Source: Roseomonas alba (GTDB lineage: Bacteria > Pseudomonadota > Alphaproteobacteria > Acetobacterales > Acetobacteraceae). From it: 64,000 nt of DNA. A program made the translations under genes and the position numbers. Of the stretch, positions 1 to 9,205 are shown one piece after another. The notes under the pieces were generated by a model that was not told the DNA's origin, did not search any database, and saw only the letters and a program-made list of their open reading frames with translations. The stretch lies in NCBI RefSeq assembly GCF_019430885.1, contig NZ_JAHYBZ010000001.1, forward strand, positions 868,001-932,000, given 5' to 3'. Position 1 is the first letter of the stretch. Every line of letters starts with the position of its first letter.

Positions 1-2366
1 TCCTTGGGATGCACGCCGAGTTCCCGCACCCGCGACCGCGCATCGGCCAGCAGGGCGAGCGCCCGGTTCATGCCCACGGTCAGGACGTCATCGTCCTTGT
101 CGAGCGACTTGAACACCGACCCGCAGCGGACATAGGGCCCGAAGCGCCCGAGCCCGGCCGTGATCTCCTCCCCCGTCTCCGGGTCATGCCCGACGATGCG
201 GGGCAGGGAGAGCAGCCCCAGGGCCTGATCCAGAGTTACAGTATCGGGCGATACACCGTTGGGAAGGCTGGTCCTTTTCGGCTTGGTCGGCTTGCCCTTG
301 GCATCCGTCCCCGGCTCGCCGAGCTGGATGTAGAAGCCATAGGGCCCACGCTTCATCGACACCGTCTCGCCCGTCACCGGGTCGGTGCCGAGTTCCTGCT
401 CGGCCGGCGCCGCGCCTTCGCCCTCGCCGGAATCGACGCCGAAGGGCCGCGTATACCGGCATTCCGGGTAGTTCGAGCAGCCGATGAAGGCTCCCGTCTT
501 GCCGAGCCGCAGCCCCAGCCGCCCATTGCCGCAATTGGGGCAGAGCCGCGGGTCCGACCCGTCCGCCCGGGCGGGAAAGATGTGCGGACCGAGATCCTCG
601 TCGAGCGCATCGATCACGTCGCGGATCTTGAGGTCGCGCGTCGCCTCGACCGCCGCCGAGAACTCGGTCCAGAAGGCGCGCATCACCGCCCGCCAATCGA
701 CCTGGCCAGCCGAGATCTCGTCGAGCCTCTCCTCCATCGCCGAGGTGAAGCCGGTATCCACATACTTCTCGAAGAAGCGGACGAGGAAGGTCGTCACCAT
801 CCGCCCGAGATCCTGCGCGATGAAGCGCCGCTTCTCGAGGGTCACGTATTTCAGGTCCTGCAGCCTTTGCAGGATGGACGCGTAGGTGGACGGCCGCCCA
901 ATGCCCAATTCCTCCAGCCGCTTGACCAGCGAGGCCTCCGAATACCGCGGAGGCGGCTGTGTGAAGTGCTGGTTGGCCGCGATTCCATTCAGCTTCAGCG
1001 GATCGCGCTCGGCCATGGGCGGCAGGATGCGGGAATCGTCATCCTCGCTCGGCGCGGCGGTGGCGATGCCGGCGCGCGCATCGGCGGCGCGATCGTCCTC
1101 GTCCTCGCGATACAGCTTCAGGAAGCCATCGAAGGCCACCACGGAACCTGTTGCCCGGAAACGGATCTTGCCGTCCGCGGACGCGATGTCCACCGCCGTC
1201 TGGTCCAGCTCCGCCGCGGCCATCTGCGACGCCACCGCACGCTTCCAGATCAGCTCGTAGAGCCGAAGCTGCGCCCCATCCAGCTCGCGGGCCATCGCCT
1301 CCGGCGTGCGGGTCACGTCGGTCGGGCGGATCGCCTCATGCGCTTCCTGGGCGTTCTTCGCCTTGGTCTGGTATTCGCGCGGCGTCACCGGCAGGTAGTC
1401 GGGGCCGAAGGCGTCCTTCACATGGTCGCGGATGGCGGCGACCGCCTCCCGCGCCATGGTGACGCCGTCGGTCCGCATATAGGTGATGTGCCCGGCCTCG
1501 TAGAGCTGCTGGGCCGTGCGCATCGCCTGCTGCGCGCCCATCCCCAGCTTGCGGCTGGCCTCCATCTGGAGCGTCGAGGTCATGAAGGGCGGCGGCGGAT
1601 TGCGCCGCGTGCGCTTCTTCTCGACCGAGGCGACCGTGTAGCTAGCCGCCTCCGCCAGCCCCTTGGCGCGGTTGGCCGACCCCGCCTCATGCAGGTCGAA
1701 CTGGTCGAGCTTCTTCCCGTCCAGATGCGTCATCCGCGCCGTGAAGGGCGCGCCGGCCGGGGTCTGGAACTTCGCCTCGATGGTCCAGTATTCGCGCGGC
1801 TTGAAGGCCTCGATCTCGGCCTCGCGCTCGCAGATCAGCCGCAGCGCGACCGACTGCACCCGCCCCGCCGAGCGCGACCCCGGCAGCTTGCGCCACAGCA
1901 GCGGCGACAGGGTGTAGCCCACCAGGTAGTCCAGCGCGCGCCGCGCCAGATACGCATCGATCAGCGGCACATCCAGGTCGCGCGGATGGTCGACCGCGTA
2001 CTGCACGGCCCGCTTGGTGATCTCGTTGAAGGTAATGCGCTGGACATCCTTGCCCTTCAGCGCGCCCCGCTGCCCCAGCATGTCCTTCACATGCCAGGAG
2101 ATCGCCTCGCCCTCGCGATCCGGGTCGGTGGCGAGGAACAGCCGCTTTGCCCCCTTCAGCGCCTGGGCGATCTTGCCGACCTGGGCCTCGCCGCGGCCGT
2201 CCTTGCCCCAGACCATCGCGAAATCCTGGTCGGGCAGGACGGCGCCGTCCTTCTCCTCCAGGTCGCGGACATGCCCGAAGGACGCCAGAACCGTGAAGTC
2301 ACGCCCGAGATACTTCTCGATCGTCTTGGCCTTGGCCGGCGATTCCACCACGACAACATCGGACAT
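1..2366 (-). CDS. topA: DNA topoisomerase I, C-terminus cut by window edge
   Basis: Type IA topoisomerase that relaxes negative supercoils by nicking one strand through a tyrosine. The protein starts MSDVVVVESPAKAKTIEKYL at the ATG at 2366, the usual TopA start. A Toprim motif (DPDREGEAI) lies near residue 75 and the active-site region ITYMRTDG near residue 300. A four-cysteine zinc ribbon (CPNC...CSNYPEC) and a further TopA C-terminal repeat follow. The last lysine-rich residues lie outside the window. The gene begins 10 bp after the dprA stop, so the two are probably cotranscribed, a common pairing in alphaproteobacteria. The identification is secure; only the C-terminus is unseen. Confidence 0.97.
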   Translation of the reverse strand, partial: MSDVVVVESPAKAKTIEKYLGRDFTVLASFGHVRDLEEKDGAVLPDQDFAMVWGKDGRGEAQVGKIAQALKGAKRLFLATDPDREGEAISWHVKDMLGQRGALKGKDVQRITFNEITKRAVQYAVDHPRDLDVPLIDAYLARRALDYLVGYTLSPLLWRKLPGSRSAGRVQSVALRLICEREAEIEAFKPREYWTIEAKFQTPAGAPFTARMTHLDGKKLDQFDLHEAGSANRAKGLAEAASYTVASVEKKRTRRNPPPPFMTSTLQMEASRKLGMGAQQAMRTAQQLYEAGHITYMRTDGVTMAREAVAAIRDHVKDAFGPDYLPVTPREYQTKAKNAQEAHEAIRPTDVTRTPEAMARELDGAQLRLYELIWKRAVASQMAAAELDQTAVDIASADGKIRFRATGSVVAFDGFLKLYREDEDDRAADARAGIATAAPSEDDDSRILPPMAERDPLKLNGIAANQHFTQPPPRYSEASLVKRLEELGIGRPSTYASILQRLQDLKYVTLEKRRFIAQDLGRMVTTFLVRFFEKYVDTGFTSAMEERLDEISAGQVDWRAVMRAFWTEFSAAVEATRDLKIRDVIDALDEDLGPHIFPARADGSDPRLCPNCGNGRLGLRLGKTGAFIGCSNYPECRYTRPFGVDSGEGEGAAPAEQELGTDPVTGETVSMKRGPYGFYIQLGEPGTDAKGKPTKPKRTSLPNGVSPDTVTLDQALGLLSLPRIVGHDPETGEEITAGLGRFGPYVRCGSVFKSLDKDDDVLTVGMNRALALLADARSRVRELGVHPK

Positions 2367-2376
2367 TCGGTCGGAT

Positions 2377-3471
2377 TCACCCAATTGCGCTACGCATGAC
2401 GCGACGGCCCGGCAGGAGTTCCACCCGGCCCTCGAGCTCCAGATCCGTCAGCACGGCCTGAAGTTCCGGGGCGGTCAGGTGGCAGCGCCGCAGCACCTCG
2501 TCAACCGATACCGGCGACAATCCAATCAACTCAAGGATTTGTTCCTGGCCCTCCGGGGGCGGCCCGAGCCCGTCGGACGGCGTTTCGGCTGTTTCGGTGG
2601 CGTCCCGGGCCATCCGCGCCGGGTCGAACAGCGGTCCGGCGCGCGGGGCTTCGGGCAGGTGGTCCAGCACGTCTTCGGCGGTCTCGGTCAGGTGCGCCCC
2701 CTGGCGGATCAGGTCGTTCGACCCCCGGCAGCGCGGGTCGAGTGGGCTGCCGGGCACGGCGAACACCTCCCGCCCGTGCTCCAGCCCCAGCCGCGCGGTG
2801 ATCAGCGTGCCGGACCGATGCGCCGCTTCCACCACCACCACGCCGAGCGACAGCCCCGCCACGATCCGGTTGCGCTTGGGGAAATGCCGGTTCTGCGGCG
2901 CGGTGCCGAGCGGCATCTCGCTGACCACCGCGCCCCGTTCCGCGATGCGCGCGACCAGCGGCACGTTCTCGGGCGGGTAGGGCACATCGACACCCCCCGG
3001 CAACACGGCGACGGTCGCCCCGGATCGCAGCGCGCCGTCATGCGCCGCGGTGTCGATCCCCCGCGCCAGGCCCGAGACCACCGTCAGCCCCTTGCCGGCG
3101 AGCGACTCCGCCAGCTCCTCCGCGACCCGCCGCCCGGCGGAGGAGGCATTGCGCGCACCGACGATCGCGACCGCCGGCGCGGCGAGCAGGCCCACATCCC
3201 CCAGCACGGCCAGGACCGGCGGGGCATCCGGCAGCAAGGCGAGCAGCGGCGGGTAGAACGGGTCGTCGAGGAAGACGAACCGGCCACCCAAACGCGCCAG
3301 GGCGGCTTCCTCGCGGCGGGTTTCGGCCTCCGGCGGCGGGTCGTAGCGGCCGCTCAACTCCGGCAGGGCGTCCAGCGCCGCCTCGGCCGAGCCGTGGCGC
3401 GCAAGAAGGCGGCGGAAGGTGAGGGGGCCGATGCCGTCGGTGCGGGCGAGGCGAAGGCGGGCGAGGGTCAC
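2377..3471 (-). CDS. dprA: DNA-processing protein DprA (Smf), housekeeping copy
   Basis: Single-stranded-DNA binding RecA loader of natural transformation and recombination. The 364-residue protein has an N-terminal SAM/helical segment (LARTDGIGPLTFRRLL), a central Rossmann (SLOG) domain with AIVGARNAS, a GLARGIDTAAHDGAL loop and a LPGGVDVPYP segment, and a C-terminal winged-helix-like domain from about residue 300. Length fits chromosomal DprA of this group. It lies directly upstream of topA on the same strand. A second, divergent DprA-like gene lies in the island at 26493, so this is the housekeeping copy. Confidence 0.95.
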   Translation of the reverse strand: MTLARLRLARTDGIGPLTFRRLLARHGSAEAALDALPELSGRYDPPPEAETRREEAALARLGGRFVFLDDPFYPPLLALLPDAPPVLAVLGDVGLLAAPAVAIVGARNASSAGRRVAEELAESLAGKGLTVVSGLARGIDTAAHDGALRSGATVAVLPGGVDVPYPPENVPLVARIAERGAVVSEMPLGTAPQNRHFPKRNRIVAGLSLGVVVVEAAHRSGTLITARLGLEHGREVFAVPGSPLDPRCRGSNDLIRQGAHLTETAEDVLDHLPEAPRAGPLFDPARMARDATETAETPSDGLGPPPEGQEQILELIGLSPVSVDEVLRRCHLTAPELQAVLTDLELEGRVELLPGRRVMRSAIG

Positions 3472-3480
3472 GAAAAAGGT

Positions 3481-3528
3481 CGGGGGCGCCGCCCCCGAAC
3501 CCCCGCCGGGGTAACCGTGTTACCCCGG
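3481..3528. repeat. double hairpin upstream of dprA
   Basis: Two adjacent inverted repeats: a 7-bp stem CGGGGGC/GCCCCCG (3481-3487 with 3491-3497) and a perfect 10-bp stem CCGGGGTAAC/GTTACCCCGG (3506-3515 with 3519-3528, loop CGT). The layout of two tandem short-loop hairpins resembles the repeat copies at 4801, 9206 and 15476, but the sequence differs. It lies between divergent genes, so a terminator role is unlikely. The rest of 3529-3703 shows no further gene. Confidence 0.6.
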
Positions 3529-3703
3529 ACCCCGCCGGGACTTTTGGGTAGCGTCGAAGGCGATGGGCGCATGGTCATCGCGTCAGGATATAGGCTGAAA
3601 ATCAACCAAGAGGCGATATGACGATGGGGGCGATTCCACCGGCGAGCTGCCATGGCCGGACTCCCCACGCCCGGATGCCTGTGGCGACCCGGCGGAGATC
3701 ACT

Positions 3704-4543
3704 GTGCCACTGACCCGCCGCGCCGTTTTTTTGCTGACCCTTGCCGTGCCGGCCCTGGCTCGGGCGGCCCTCCCACCGGGGCCGTCCCGGATCGAGATTC
3801 CCGAACGAAGCTCCGCCGCCGGCATCCTCCCGCTCTGGCTCTTCCGCGCCTCGGGCTGGGTGCCGGGCGGGCGGGTGCTGGCCGTGCTCCATGGCGCCGC
3901 CCGCGACGGGGACCGCTATCGTGACGTCTGGGCGCCGCTCGCCGAGGCCGCACGAGCCCTGCTGGTCTGCCCCGACTTCACCCGCGCCGGCTACCCGGGC
4001 GAGGCCTACAATGAAGGCCGCGTGCAGGGTCCTGATCCGGTCTTCCTCGCCTTGCCGCGCGCGGTCGCGGCGGCGCGCGAAGCGGCCGGCGACGTCGGTA
4101 GCCGGCCTTTCGAGGCCTACGGCCATTCCGCTGGCGCGCAGTTTCTGCACCGGTTCCTGCTGCTGTACGGCGCGCCCGGTGCTGGCCGCATGGTCGCCGC
4201 GAATGCCGGCTTCTACACCATGCCGACGCTCGACGCCGCCTGGCCCTACGGCCTTGGCGGGGTGGGGGATGTGGCGGTGATGCGATCCGCGCTGACCCGC
4301 CCGCTGACCGTGCTGCTGGGCGAGCGCGACACCGATCCGAACCACCGACTGCTGCGCCGCACGTCCGAGGCCATGGCCCAGGGCCCGCATCGCTTCGCCC
4401 GCGGCTTGGCCTTCTTCGCGGCCGGGCGACAGGCTGCGGATAGCCTCGGCGTGCGCTGTGCCTGGAACATGGCGATGGTCCCGGGGGTGGCGCATTCAAA
4501 TGCCGGCATGGCGCCGGCTGCCGCGAATGTCCTGTGGGGTTGA
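3704..4543 (+). CDS. secreted alpha/beta hydrolase
   Basis: Predicted serine hydrolase or esterase of 279 residues. It starts at a GTG with GGCGGAG 7 bp upstream and has a typical Sec signal peptide (TRRAVFLLTLAVPALARA), so it should be exported. An alpha/beta-hydrolase core follows: AVLHGAARDGDRY (oxyanion-loop region, near residue 63), the nucleophile elbow GHSAG near residue 145, an acid in LLGERDTDPN and a histidine in VPGVAHSNAG near the end. The substrate is unknown. It stands alone between dprA (divergent) and plsY (convergent). Confidence 0.8.
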   Translation: MPLTRRAVFLLTLAVPALARAALPPGPSRIEIPERSSAAGILPLWLFRASGWVPGGRVLAVLHGAARDGDRYRDVWAPLAEAARALLVCPDFTRAGYPGEAYNEGRVQGPDPVFLALPRAVAAAREAAGDVGSRPFEAYGHSAGAQFLHRFLLLYGAPGAGRMVAANAGFYTMPTLDAAWPYGLGGVGDVAVMRSALTRPLTVLLGERDTDPNHRLLRRTSEAMAQGPHRFARGLAFFAAGRQAADSLGVRCAWNMAMVPGVAHSNAGMAPAAANVLWG

Positions 4544-4800
4544 AGGGATACTCGAATGGTCCGGGGTCGGCTGCTGCGCCCGTCGTTCGGGGGCGCCGCG
4601 CCGGCGACCCTTACCCTGGATGAGGCGCGCCGTGCTGCGCCCGTCGTTCAGGGGTGCCGCGCTGGCATGTACCGCATTGCAGGTGTCCATCGTTCGTGAT
4701 GTGTTCTCTTTCTGGCGTTCTTTGACCCCCGCGAATCCGTCCGCTGCCCGTCGCACGAGAGACGTGCCCGGCGGCATGTCAGCCTGACTTCGCCGTCCGG

Positions 4801-4870
4801 CGCCAGGTCGAGGTTTCCAAAGGCCTTTCGGCCTTTGGCGGGGTGGCTTGGAGGGGCAGAGCCCCTCCAA
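4801..4870 (+). repeat. dispersed double-hairpin repeat, copy 1
   Basis: Starts with the shared flank CGCCAGGTCGAGGTTT, then hairpin A CCAAAGGCC-TTTC-GGCCTTTGG (4817-4838), a spacer, and hairpin B TTGGAGGGGC-AGA-GCCCCTCCAA (4848-4870, perfect 10-bp stem). The same arrangement recurs at 9206-9281 (inverted) and 15476-15548. It lies in the 392-bp gap between the convergent hydrolase and plsY genes, so it may act as a bidirectional terminator or be a REP-type element. I see no gene in the rest of 4544-4935. Confidence 0.85.
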
Positions 4871-4935
4871 TCGCGCGCCCCGGCCAATTGTCCAAAACCG
4901 ACGTTCTCGCGGGGTCCTTCAACAGAAGGTAGCAA

Positions 4936-5535
4936 TCACCCCTTCTGCCCGATCTTCGGTTCTGTCCCCGCGATCAGCCGCCGGATATTCCCCTCGTGCC
5001 GCCAGAAGATCAGCAGCGCCACCAGCAGGGCGAGCAGGGCGTGCTCGGTGTCCGACAGCACCAGGGCCACGAAAGGTGCCGCGCCGACGGCGGTCAGCGT
5101 TGCCGCCGAGGACATCCGCGTCAGCTTCGCCGTGCCCAGCCAAAGCACGGTGCAGACCAGGGCCACCGGCCACATGGCCGCGTAGCAGACGCCGAGGGCG
5201 GTCGCCCCGCCCTTGCCGCCCTTGAAGCCGAGCCAGACCGGCATCGTGTGCCCCAGCACGGCGGCGGTGCCGGAGACGAGGTCCTGGTCCCCCAGGAGCC
5301 AGCGCGCCAGCAGCACCGCGGCCACGCCCTTCAGCGCGTCCAGGAGCAGCGTCGCGATGGCCAGGCCCTTGCGCCCGGTCCGCAGCACGTTGGTCGCGCC
5401 GATATTGCCCGACCCGATGGCGCGGATGTCGCCCAGCCCCGCCGCGTGTGTCAGCAGCAGCCCGAAGGGGATCGACCCGATCAGGTAGCCGCCGGCCAGC
5501 GCCAGCACGAAGGCGAGGGAAGGGTCGGTGATCAT
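4936..5535 (-). CDS. plsY: acyl-phosphate:glycerol-3-phosphate acyltransferase PlsY
   Basis: Inner-membrane enzyme that acylates glycerol-3-phosphate with acyl-phosphate, the first step of phospholipid synthesis. The 199 residues match the family length and form about five membrane spans. Signature loops are visible: GSIPFG near residue 20, GSGNIGATNVLR near residue 42 and the phosphate-loop-like GFKGGKGGATALG near residue 103. Its ATG overlaps the upstream PyrC' stop codon (ATGA), so translation is probably coupled. The order pyrC-plsY-dprA-topA is typical of this lineage. Confidence 0.96.
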   Translation of the reverse strand: MITDPSLAFVLALAGGYLIGSIPFGLLLTHAAGLGDIRAIGSGNIGATNVLRTGRKGLAIATLLLDALKGVAAVLLARWLLGDQDLVSGTAAVLGHTMPVWLGFKGGKGGATALGVCYAAMWPVALVCTVLWLGTAKLTRMSSAATLTAVGAAPFVALVLSDTEHALLALLVALLIFWRHEGNIRRLIAGTEPKIGQKG

Positions 5536-6809
5536 GCCCCGAAGACCCGCTTGCCGGCCTTCCAGGTGCCCAGCACGCGGCCTTCCAGCGCCCGCCCGTC
5601 GAAGGGCGAGTTCTGCGCCTTGCCGGGCAGCTTCCCGGCCTCGACCTTCCAGCCGCGGTCGGGGTGGAACAGCACCAGGTCGGCGGGTGCGCCCTTGGCG
5701 AGCCTGCCGCAGTCGAGCCCCAGCAGCGCGGCGGGCTTGCAGGTCAGCAGGCCCAGCGCGATGCCCATGCTGAGGTCCCCGCCATGCACCCGCGCCAGCG
5801 TCACGCCGAGCAGCGTGGCGAGCCCCGTCCCGCCGGCTGCCGCCTGGGCGAAGGGCAGGCGCTTGTCGTCGGCGTCATGCGGCTGGTGGTCGGACGCGAT
5901 CGCATCGATCGTCCCGTCCGCCAGGGCCGCGACCACCGCCTGGCGGTCCGCTTCCGTCCGCAGGGGCGGGGACAGCTTCGCATAGGTCCGGTAGTCGCCG
6001 ATCGCCGTCTCGTTCAGGTCGAAATAGGGCGGCGCCGTGTCGGCCGTGACCTTCAGCCCCTCCGCCTTGGCCGCGCGGATCAGGTCCAGCGCGCCGATGG
6101 TGGAGACGTGGGCGAAATGCACATGCCCGCCGGTGATGCGGGCGAGGGCGATGTCGCGCGCGACCATCATCGCCTCGGCGGCCGGCGGGATGCCCGGCAG
6201 GCCGAGCCGCGTCGCCAGTTCGCCCTCCGTCGCGGCGCCGCCGGAGGCCAGCGCCGGTTCCTCCGGATGCTGCACGACGAAGGCGCCGAAGGCGCGCGCG
6301 TAGGACAAGGCGATCCGCATGGTGCGTGCATTGCCGATGGCCCGCGCGCCGTCGGTGAAGGCGATCGCGCCGGCTTCGCGCAGCAGGCCGAACTCGGCGA
6401 GTTCCTTGCCCGCGCAGCCTGCCGTCGCGGCGCCATACGGCAGCAGGGAGACCGACCCCGTCGCCTCGCCCCGCCGGATCATGAAGGACAGCAGCGCCGG
6501 GTCGTCCAGCGCCGGGTCGGTATCCGGCAGCACGCAGACCGTGGTGATCCCGCCCGCGGCCGCGGCCGCGGCAGCCGAGGCAATGGTCTCGCGATGCTCT
6601 GCCCCTGGCTCGCCGAGATTGGCCCGCAGGTCCACGAGGCCCGGCGCCAGGCAGGTGCCGGCGGCGTCGATGACCTCCGCACCCTCCGGCGCGGTCAGGC
6701 CGGGGCCGAGATCGGCGATGACGCCGCCCTGCACCAGCAGCGCGCCCGGGCCATCGAGGCCGGTCGCAGGATCGATCAGTCGGGCATTGGTGATCAGGAG
6801 GTCGCGCAT
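5532..6809 (-). CDS. dihydroorotase-like protein lacking the metal-binding HxH (PyrC'/PyrX type)
   Basis: A 425-residue amidohydrolase of the dihydroorotase family, starting MRDLLITNARLIDP. The family normally carries a D-x-H-x-H-x-R-E-P-G metal site; here the matching segment reads DLRANLGEPG, so both histidines and the arginine are replaced. Later landmarks persist (HPEEPAL, HVHFAHVST, IASDHQPHDADDK). This pattern is known from the non-catalytic PyrC' proteins that support aspartate carbamoyltransferase assembly in pseudomonads. I infer a structural partner of the PyrB encoded at 10433-11368, with an active dihydroorotase elsewhere. It is coupled to plsY by an ATGA overlap. Confidence 0.9.
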   Translation of the reverse strand: MRDLLITNARLIDPATGLDGPGALLVQGGVIADLGPGLTAPEGAEVIDAAGTCLAPGLVDLRANLGEPGAEHRETIASAAAAAAAGGITTVCVLPDTDPALDDPALLSFMIRRGEATGSVSLLPYGAATAGCAGKELAEFGLLREAGAIAFTDGARAIGNARTMRIALSYARAFGAFVVQHPEEPALASGGAATEGELATRLGLPGIPPAAEAMMVARDIALARITGGHVHFAHVSTIGALDLIRAAKAEGLKVTADTAPPYFDLNETAIGDYRTYAKLSPPLRTEADRQAVVAALADGTIDAIASDHQPHDADDKRLPFAQAAAGGTGLATLLGVTLARVHGGDLSMGIALGLLTCKPAALLGLDCGRLAKGAPADLVLFHPDRGWKVEAGKLPGKAQNSPFDGRALEGRVLGTWKAGKRVFGA

Positions 6810-6855
6810 GGCGGGCGAGTTATAGACCGCCCGGCGAGTCTCGCCATGGCCCCCC

Positions 6856-8085
6856 TCAGTGCGGGCCGAAGCCGAACACGTCACGGTCGGGATCGGCGAG
6901 GCCCAGCAGCCAGCGCCCGAAGATCTGCGCCGCGATGACCGAGAAGGTGATCCCGTTCCCCCCGAAGCCGAGCACCGCGAAGCATCGATCCTCCCCCGGC
7001 ATCGGGCCGATGGCGGGCAGGGAGGTCGCACTCGCCCCGAAGCAGCCGGCCCAGGCGAAGTCGGGCTCGGTGTCCACCCCGGGCAGCAGTGCCGCGAGCT
7101 TGCGCCGCAGCGTCGCGATCTTGCGCGGGATCAGGCGGTCGCGCGTCGCCTCGTCGGCGAAGTCGGCATCCTCGCCACCCACCAGAATGCGACCATCGGC
7201 CGTACTGCGGAGATAGAGATAGGGGTCCGCCGCCTCCCAGATCAGGCAGCGGGAGGGCCAGAGCCGGCTTGGCTGCGGCCGTGTCGCCATTGCCCAGGTC
7301 GAGATGATCCGGTAGCCGCGCGGGCGCAGCAGCGGCGCGAGTTCATAGCCCGTGGCGAGAGCCAGATGGCGGGCCTTCACGGTCGTGCCGCCACCGAGGC
7401 GCAGCGTCACGCCGCGGGCGGTCGTCTCGATGCCGGTGACCTCGGCCGGTGCGACCAGCCGGGCGCCGCGCGACAGCGCCGAACGCCACAGGCCCCGGGT
7501 GAGCGTCACGGGATCAGCCTCCGCCGCGCCGGCCGACCAGACGGCGCCGGGACGCGCGATGCCGGTCAGCGCGTGGAGTTCCTCGCGCCCGACATGGCGG
7601 GATCGCAGGCCGATCCGGGCGCGGGCCTCGGCTTCCGCCCGCAGGCCGGCATCGTCGAGGATGTTGCCTGGCAGATAGGCCGTGTGGCGTTCGCGGAAGC
7701 CGCAGCGCAGGCCGAGATCGGCGATGCGCCCGCGCAACGCATCGACCGCCGAGGCCGAACGCCACCAGGCCCGCGCCGCCCGTTCGCGCCCGATACGGCG
7801 GATGAGGTGGGTCAGCGGCAGGTCGAGCTCGAATTGCAGCAGCGCCGTGCTGGCGGCGGTGGACCCCAGCGCGAAGCCGCGCCGGTCGAGCACAAGGACG
7901 GACCGCCCGGCCGAGAGGGCGGCATCGGCCAGCAGCGCACCGGAGATGCCGCCGCCGATGATGGCGACCTCGGCCGAAAGGTCGTCATCCGGCGCGGTGC
8001 CGAGCCCGCCGCGCCTGCCCTGCTTCAGCCAGACGGGGGTGCCGCTGCGCAGGTCGCGCGGCTGCGTCGCCGAATTGCTCCACAC
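6856..8085 (-). CDS. FAD-dependent oxidoreductase, DAO (glycine oxidase/DadA-like) family
   Basis: Flavoenzyme with a dinucleotide-binding N-terminus (AEVAIIGGGISGALLADAAL, about residue 40) and a C-terminal FAD-binding signature (FAVLGFGGNGITFSVIAAQI). The length of about 409 residues fits D-amino-acid or sarcosine-type oxidoreductases; the substrate cannot be read from sequence. I favour the GTG start at 8085, preceded by a GGGGGATAA stretch; an ATG at 8190 would add 35 low-complexity residues encoded in a repeat. It is divergent from the Bug gene at 8227. Confidence 0.82.
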   Translation of the reverse strand: MWSNSATQPRDLRSGTPVWLKQGRRGGLGTAPDDDLSAEVAIIGGGISGALLADAALSAGRSVLVLDRRGFALGSTAASTALLQFELDLPLTHLIRRIGRERAARAWWRSASAVDALRGRIADLGLRCGFRERHTAYLPGNILDDAGLRAEAEARARIGLRSRHVGREELHALTGIARPGAVWSAGAAEADPVTLTRGLWRSALSRGARLVAPAEVTGIETTARGVTLRLGGGTTVKARHLALATGYELAPLLRPRGYRIISTWAMATRPQPSRLWPSRCLIWEAADPYLYLRSTADGRILVGGEDADFADEATRDRLIPRKIATLRRKLAALLPGVDTEPDFAWAGCFGASATSLPAIGPMPGEDRCFAVLGFGGNGITFSVIAAQIFGRWLLGLADPDRDVFGFGPH

Positions 8086-8146
8086 GATCGGTTTATCCCC
8101 CGCTTTCGGGGTGCCAACGTCGCAGGCTGCACGGATGTTGCATGGT

Positions 8147-8184
8147 GGCGGCATCGCCGCTCGTAAGGATGGCGGCATCGCCGC
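8147..8184. repeat. short direct repeat in a divergent intergenic region
   Basis: The 14-mer GGCGGCATCGCCGC occurs at 8147-8160 and again at 8171-8184 (24-bp period), with a third partial copy near 8195. It sits between the divergent FAD oxidoreductase and Bug genes and probably overlaps their control region. No function is assigned. Confidence 0.5.
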
Positions 8185-8226
8185 CCGCACGGTATGGCGG
8201 CGTCCACGCTCGCGAGGTTCCCGAAG

Positions 8227-9198
8227 ATGCGCCGCCGCACCCTGCCTGCCCTCGCCGCCGGCCTGTCCGCGGCGCCGGCGCTGGCCCAGCCACTCTGGCC
8301 GACCCGGCCCGTGCGGGTCGTCGTCCCCTTCGCGCCGGGGGGCAGCACGGATGTCTCGACCCGGCTGCTCGCGCCCCGGATGCAGCAGAACCTCGGCCAG
8401 CCGGTAGTGATCGAGAACCGCGCCGGCGCCGGCGGGACGATCGGGTCCGATGCGGTCGCCAAGGCCCCGGCCGATGGCTCGACCTTCCTAATGGGGACCA
8501 TTTCGACCCATGTCCTCGCGGTCGGGCTGTATGGACCGCGGCTGCCTTATGATCCGGAGCGCGACTTCGTCGCGGTCGCGCCGACCGTGCTGGTGCCGAT
8601 CTGCATCACGGTGCACCCCTCGCTCGGGGTAACGGACCTTGCCGGGCTGATCGCGCTGCTGAAGGCGCATCCGGGGAAATACGCCTATGGCACGGGCGGG
8701 GCCGGCGGGTCGGCGCATATCGGGGCGGTGGCTTTCCTCAATGCCATCGGGGCGGAGGCGACGCATGTGCCCTATCGCGGCAGCGGGCCGATGCTGACGG
8801 ACATGCTCGCCGGGCAGGTGGCGATGTGCTTCGACACGCCCGCGCTGATCGCGCCGCATCACGCGGCGGGGCGGCTGCGCTGCCTGGCGGTGGCCACCGC
8901 CACGCGCTCGCCGCTGATGCCGGACGTGCCGACCTCGGCCGAGGCAGGGCTGCCCGGATATCGCGCCTATTCCTGGTTCGGGCTCTTCGCGCCGGCCGGC
9001 ACGCCGGCATCCATCGTGACGCGCATGAACCAGGCGGTGCGGGAGGCGGTGCTGGACCCCGCCAACCGGCAGCGGCTGGAGGAGCAGGATCTGCCGCCGA
9101 TCATGGAAGGCAGTCCCGAACAGTTCGCCGCCTTCCTGCGCAGCGAACTGGCGACCTGGGTACCGGTGGTGCGGGCGAGTGGGGCGACGGCGGATTGA
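8227..9198 (+). CDS. Bug/TctC-family periplasmic solute-binding protein
   Basis: Extracytoplasmic binding protein of the tripartite-tricarboxylate-transporter (Bug) type, which usually binds carboxylates. The 323 residues from ATG 8227 begin with a signal peptide (RRRTLPALAAGLSAAPALAQP). Conserved blocks include WPTRPVRVVVPFAPGGSTD, VIENRAGAGGTIG, THVPYRGSGPMLTDMLAGQV and a C-terminal PPIMEGSPEQFAAFLRSEL. No TctA/TctB membrane subunits are adjacent, which is usual for the many orphan Bug genes. A start at 8194 would add 11 residues and is less likely. Confidence 0.93.
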   Translation: MRRRTLPALAAGLSAAPALAQPLWPTRPVRVVVPFAPGGSTDVSTRLLAPRMQQNLGQPVVIENRAGAGGTIGSDAVAKAPADGSTFLMGTISTHVLAVGLYGPRLPYDPERDFVAVAPTVLVPICITVHPSLGVTDLAGLIALLKAHPGKYAYGTGGAGGSAHIGAVAFLNAIGAEATHVPYRGSGPMLTDMLAGQVAMCFDTPALIAPHHAAGRLRCLAVATATRSPLMPDVPTSAEAGLPGYRAYSWFGLFAPAGTPASIVTRMNQAVREAVLDPANRQRLEEQDLPPIMEGSPEQFAAFLRSELATWVPVVRASGATAD

Positions 9199-9205
9199 GG
9201 GCGCG

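Noticed and set aside
9-2399. Long open frame on the plus strand antisense to topA
   Set aside because: Arginine/histidine-rich composition typical of antisense frames in high-GC DNA; the minus strand codes for a complete TopA sequence.
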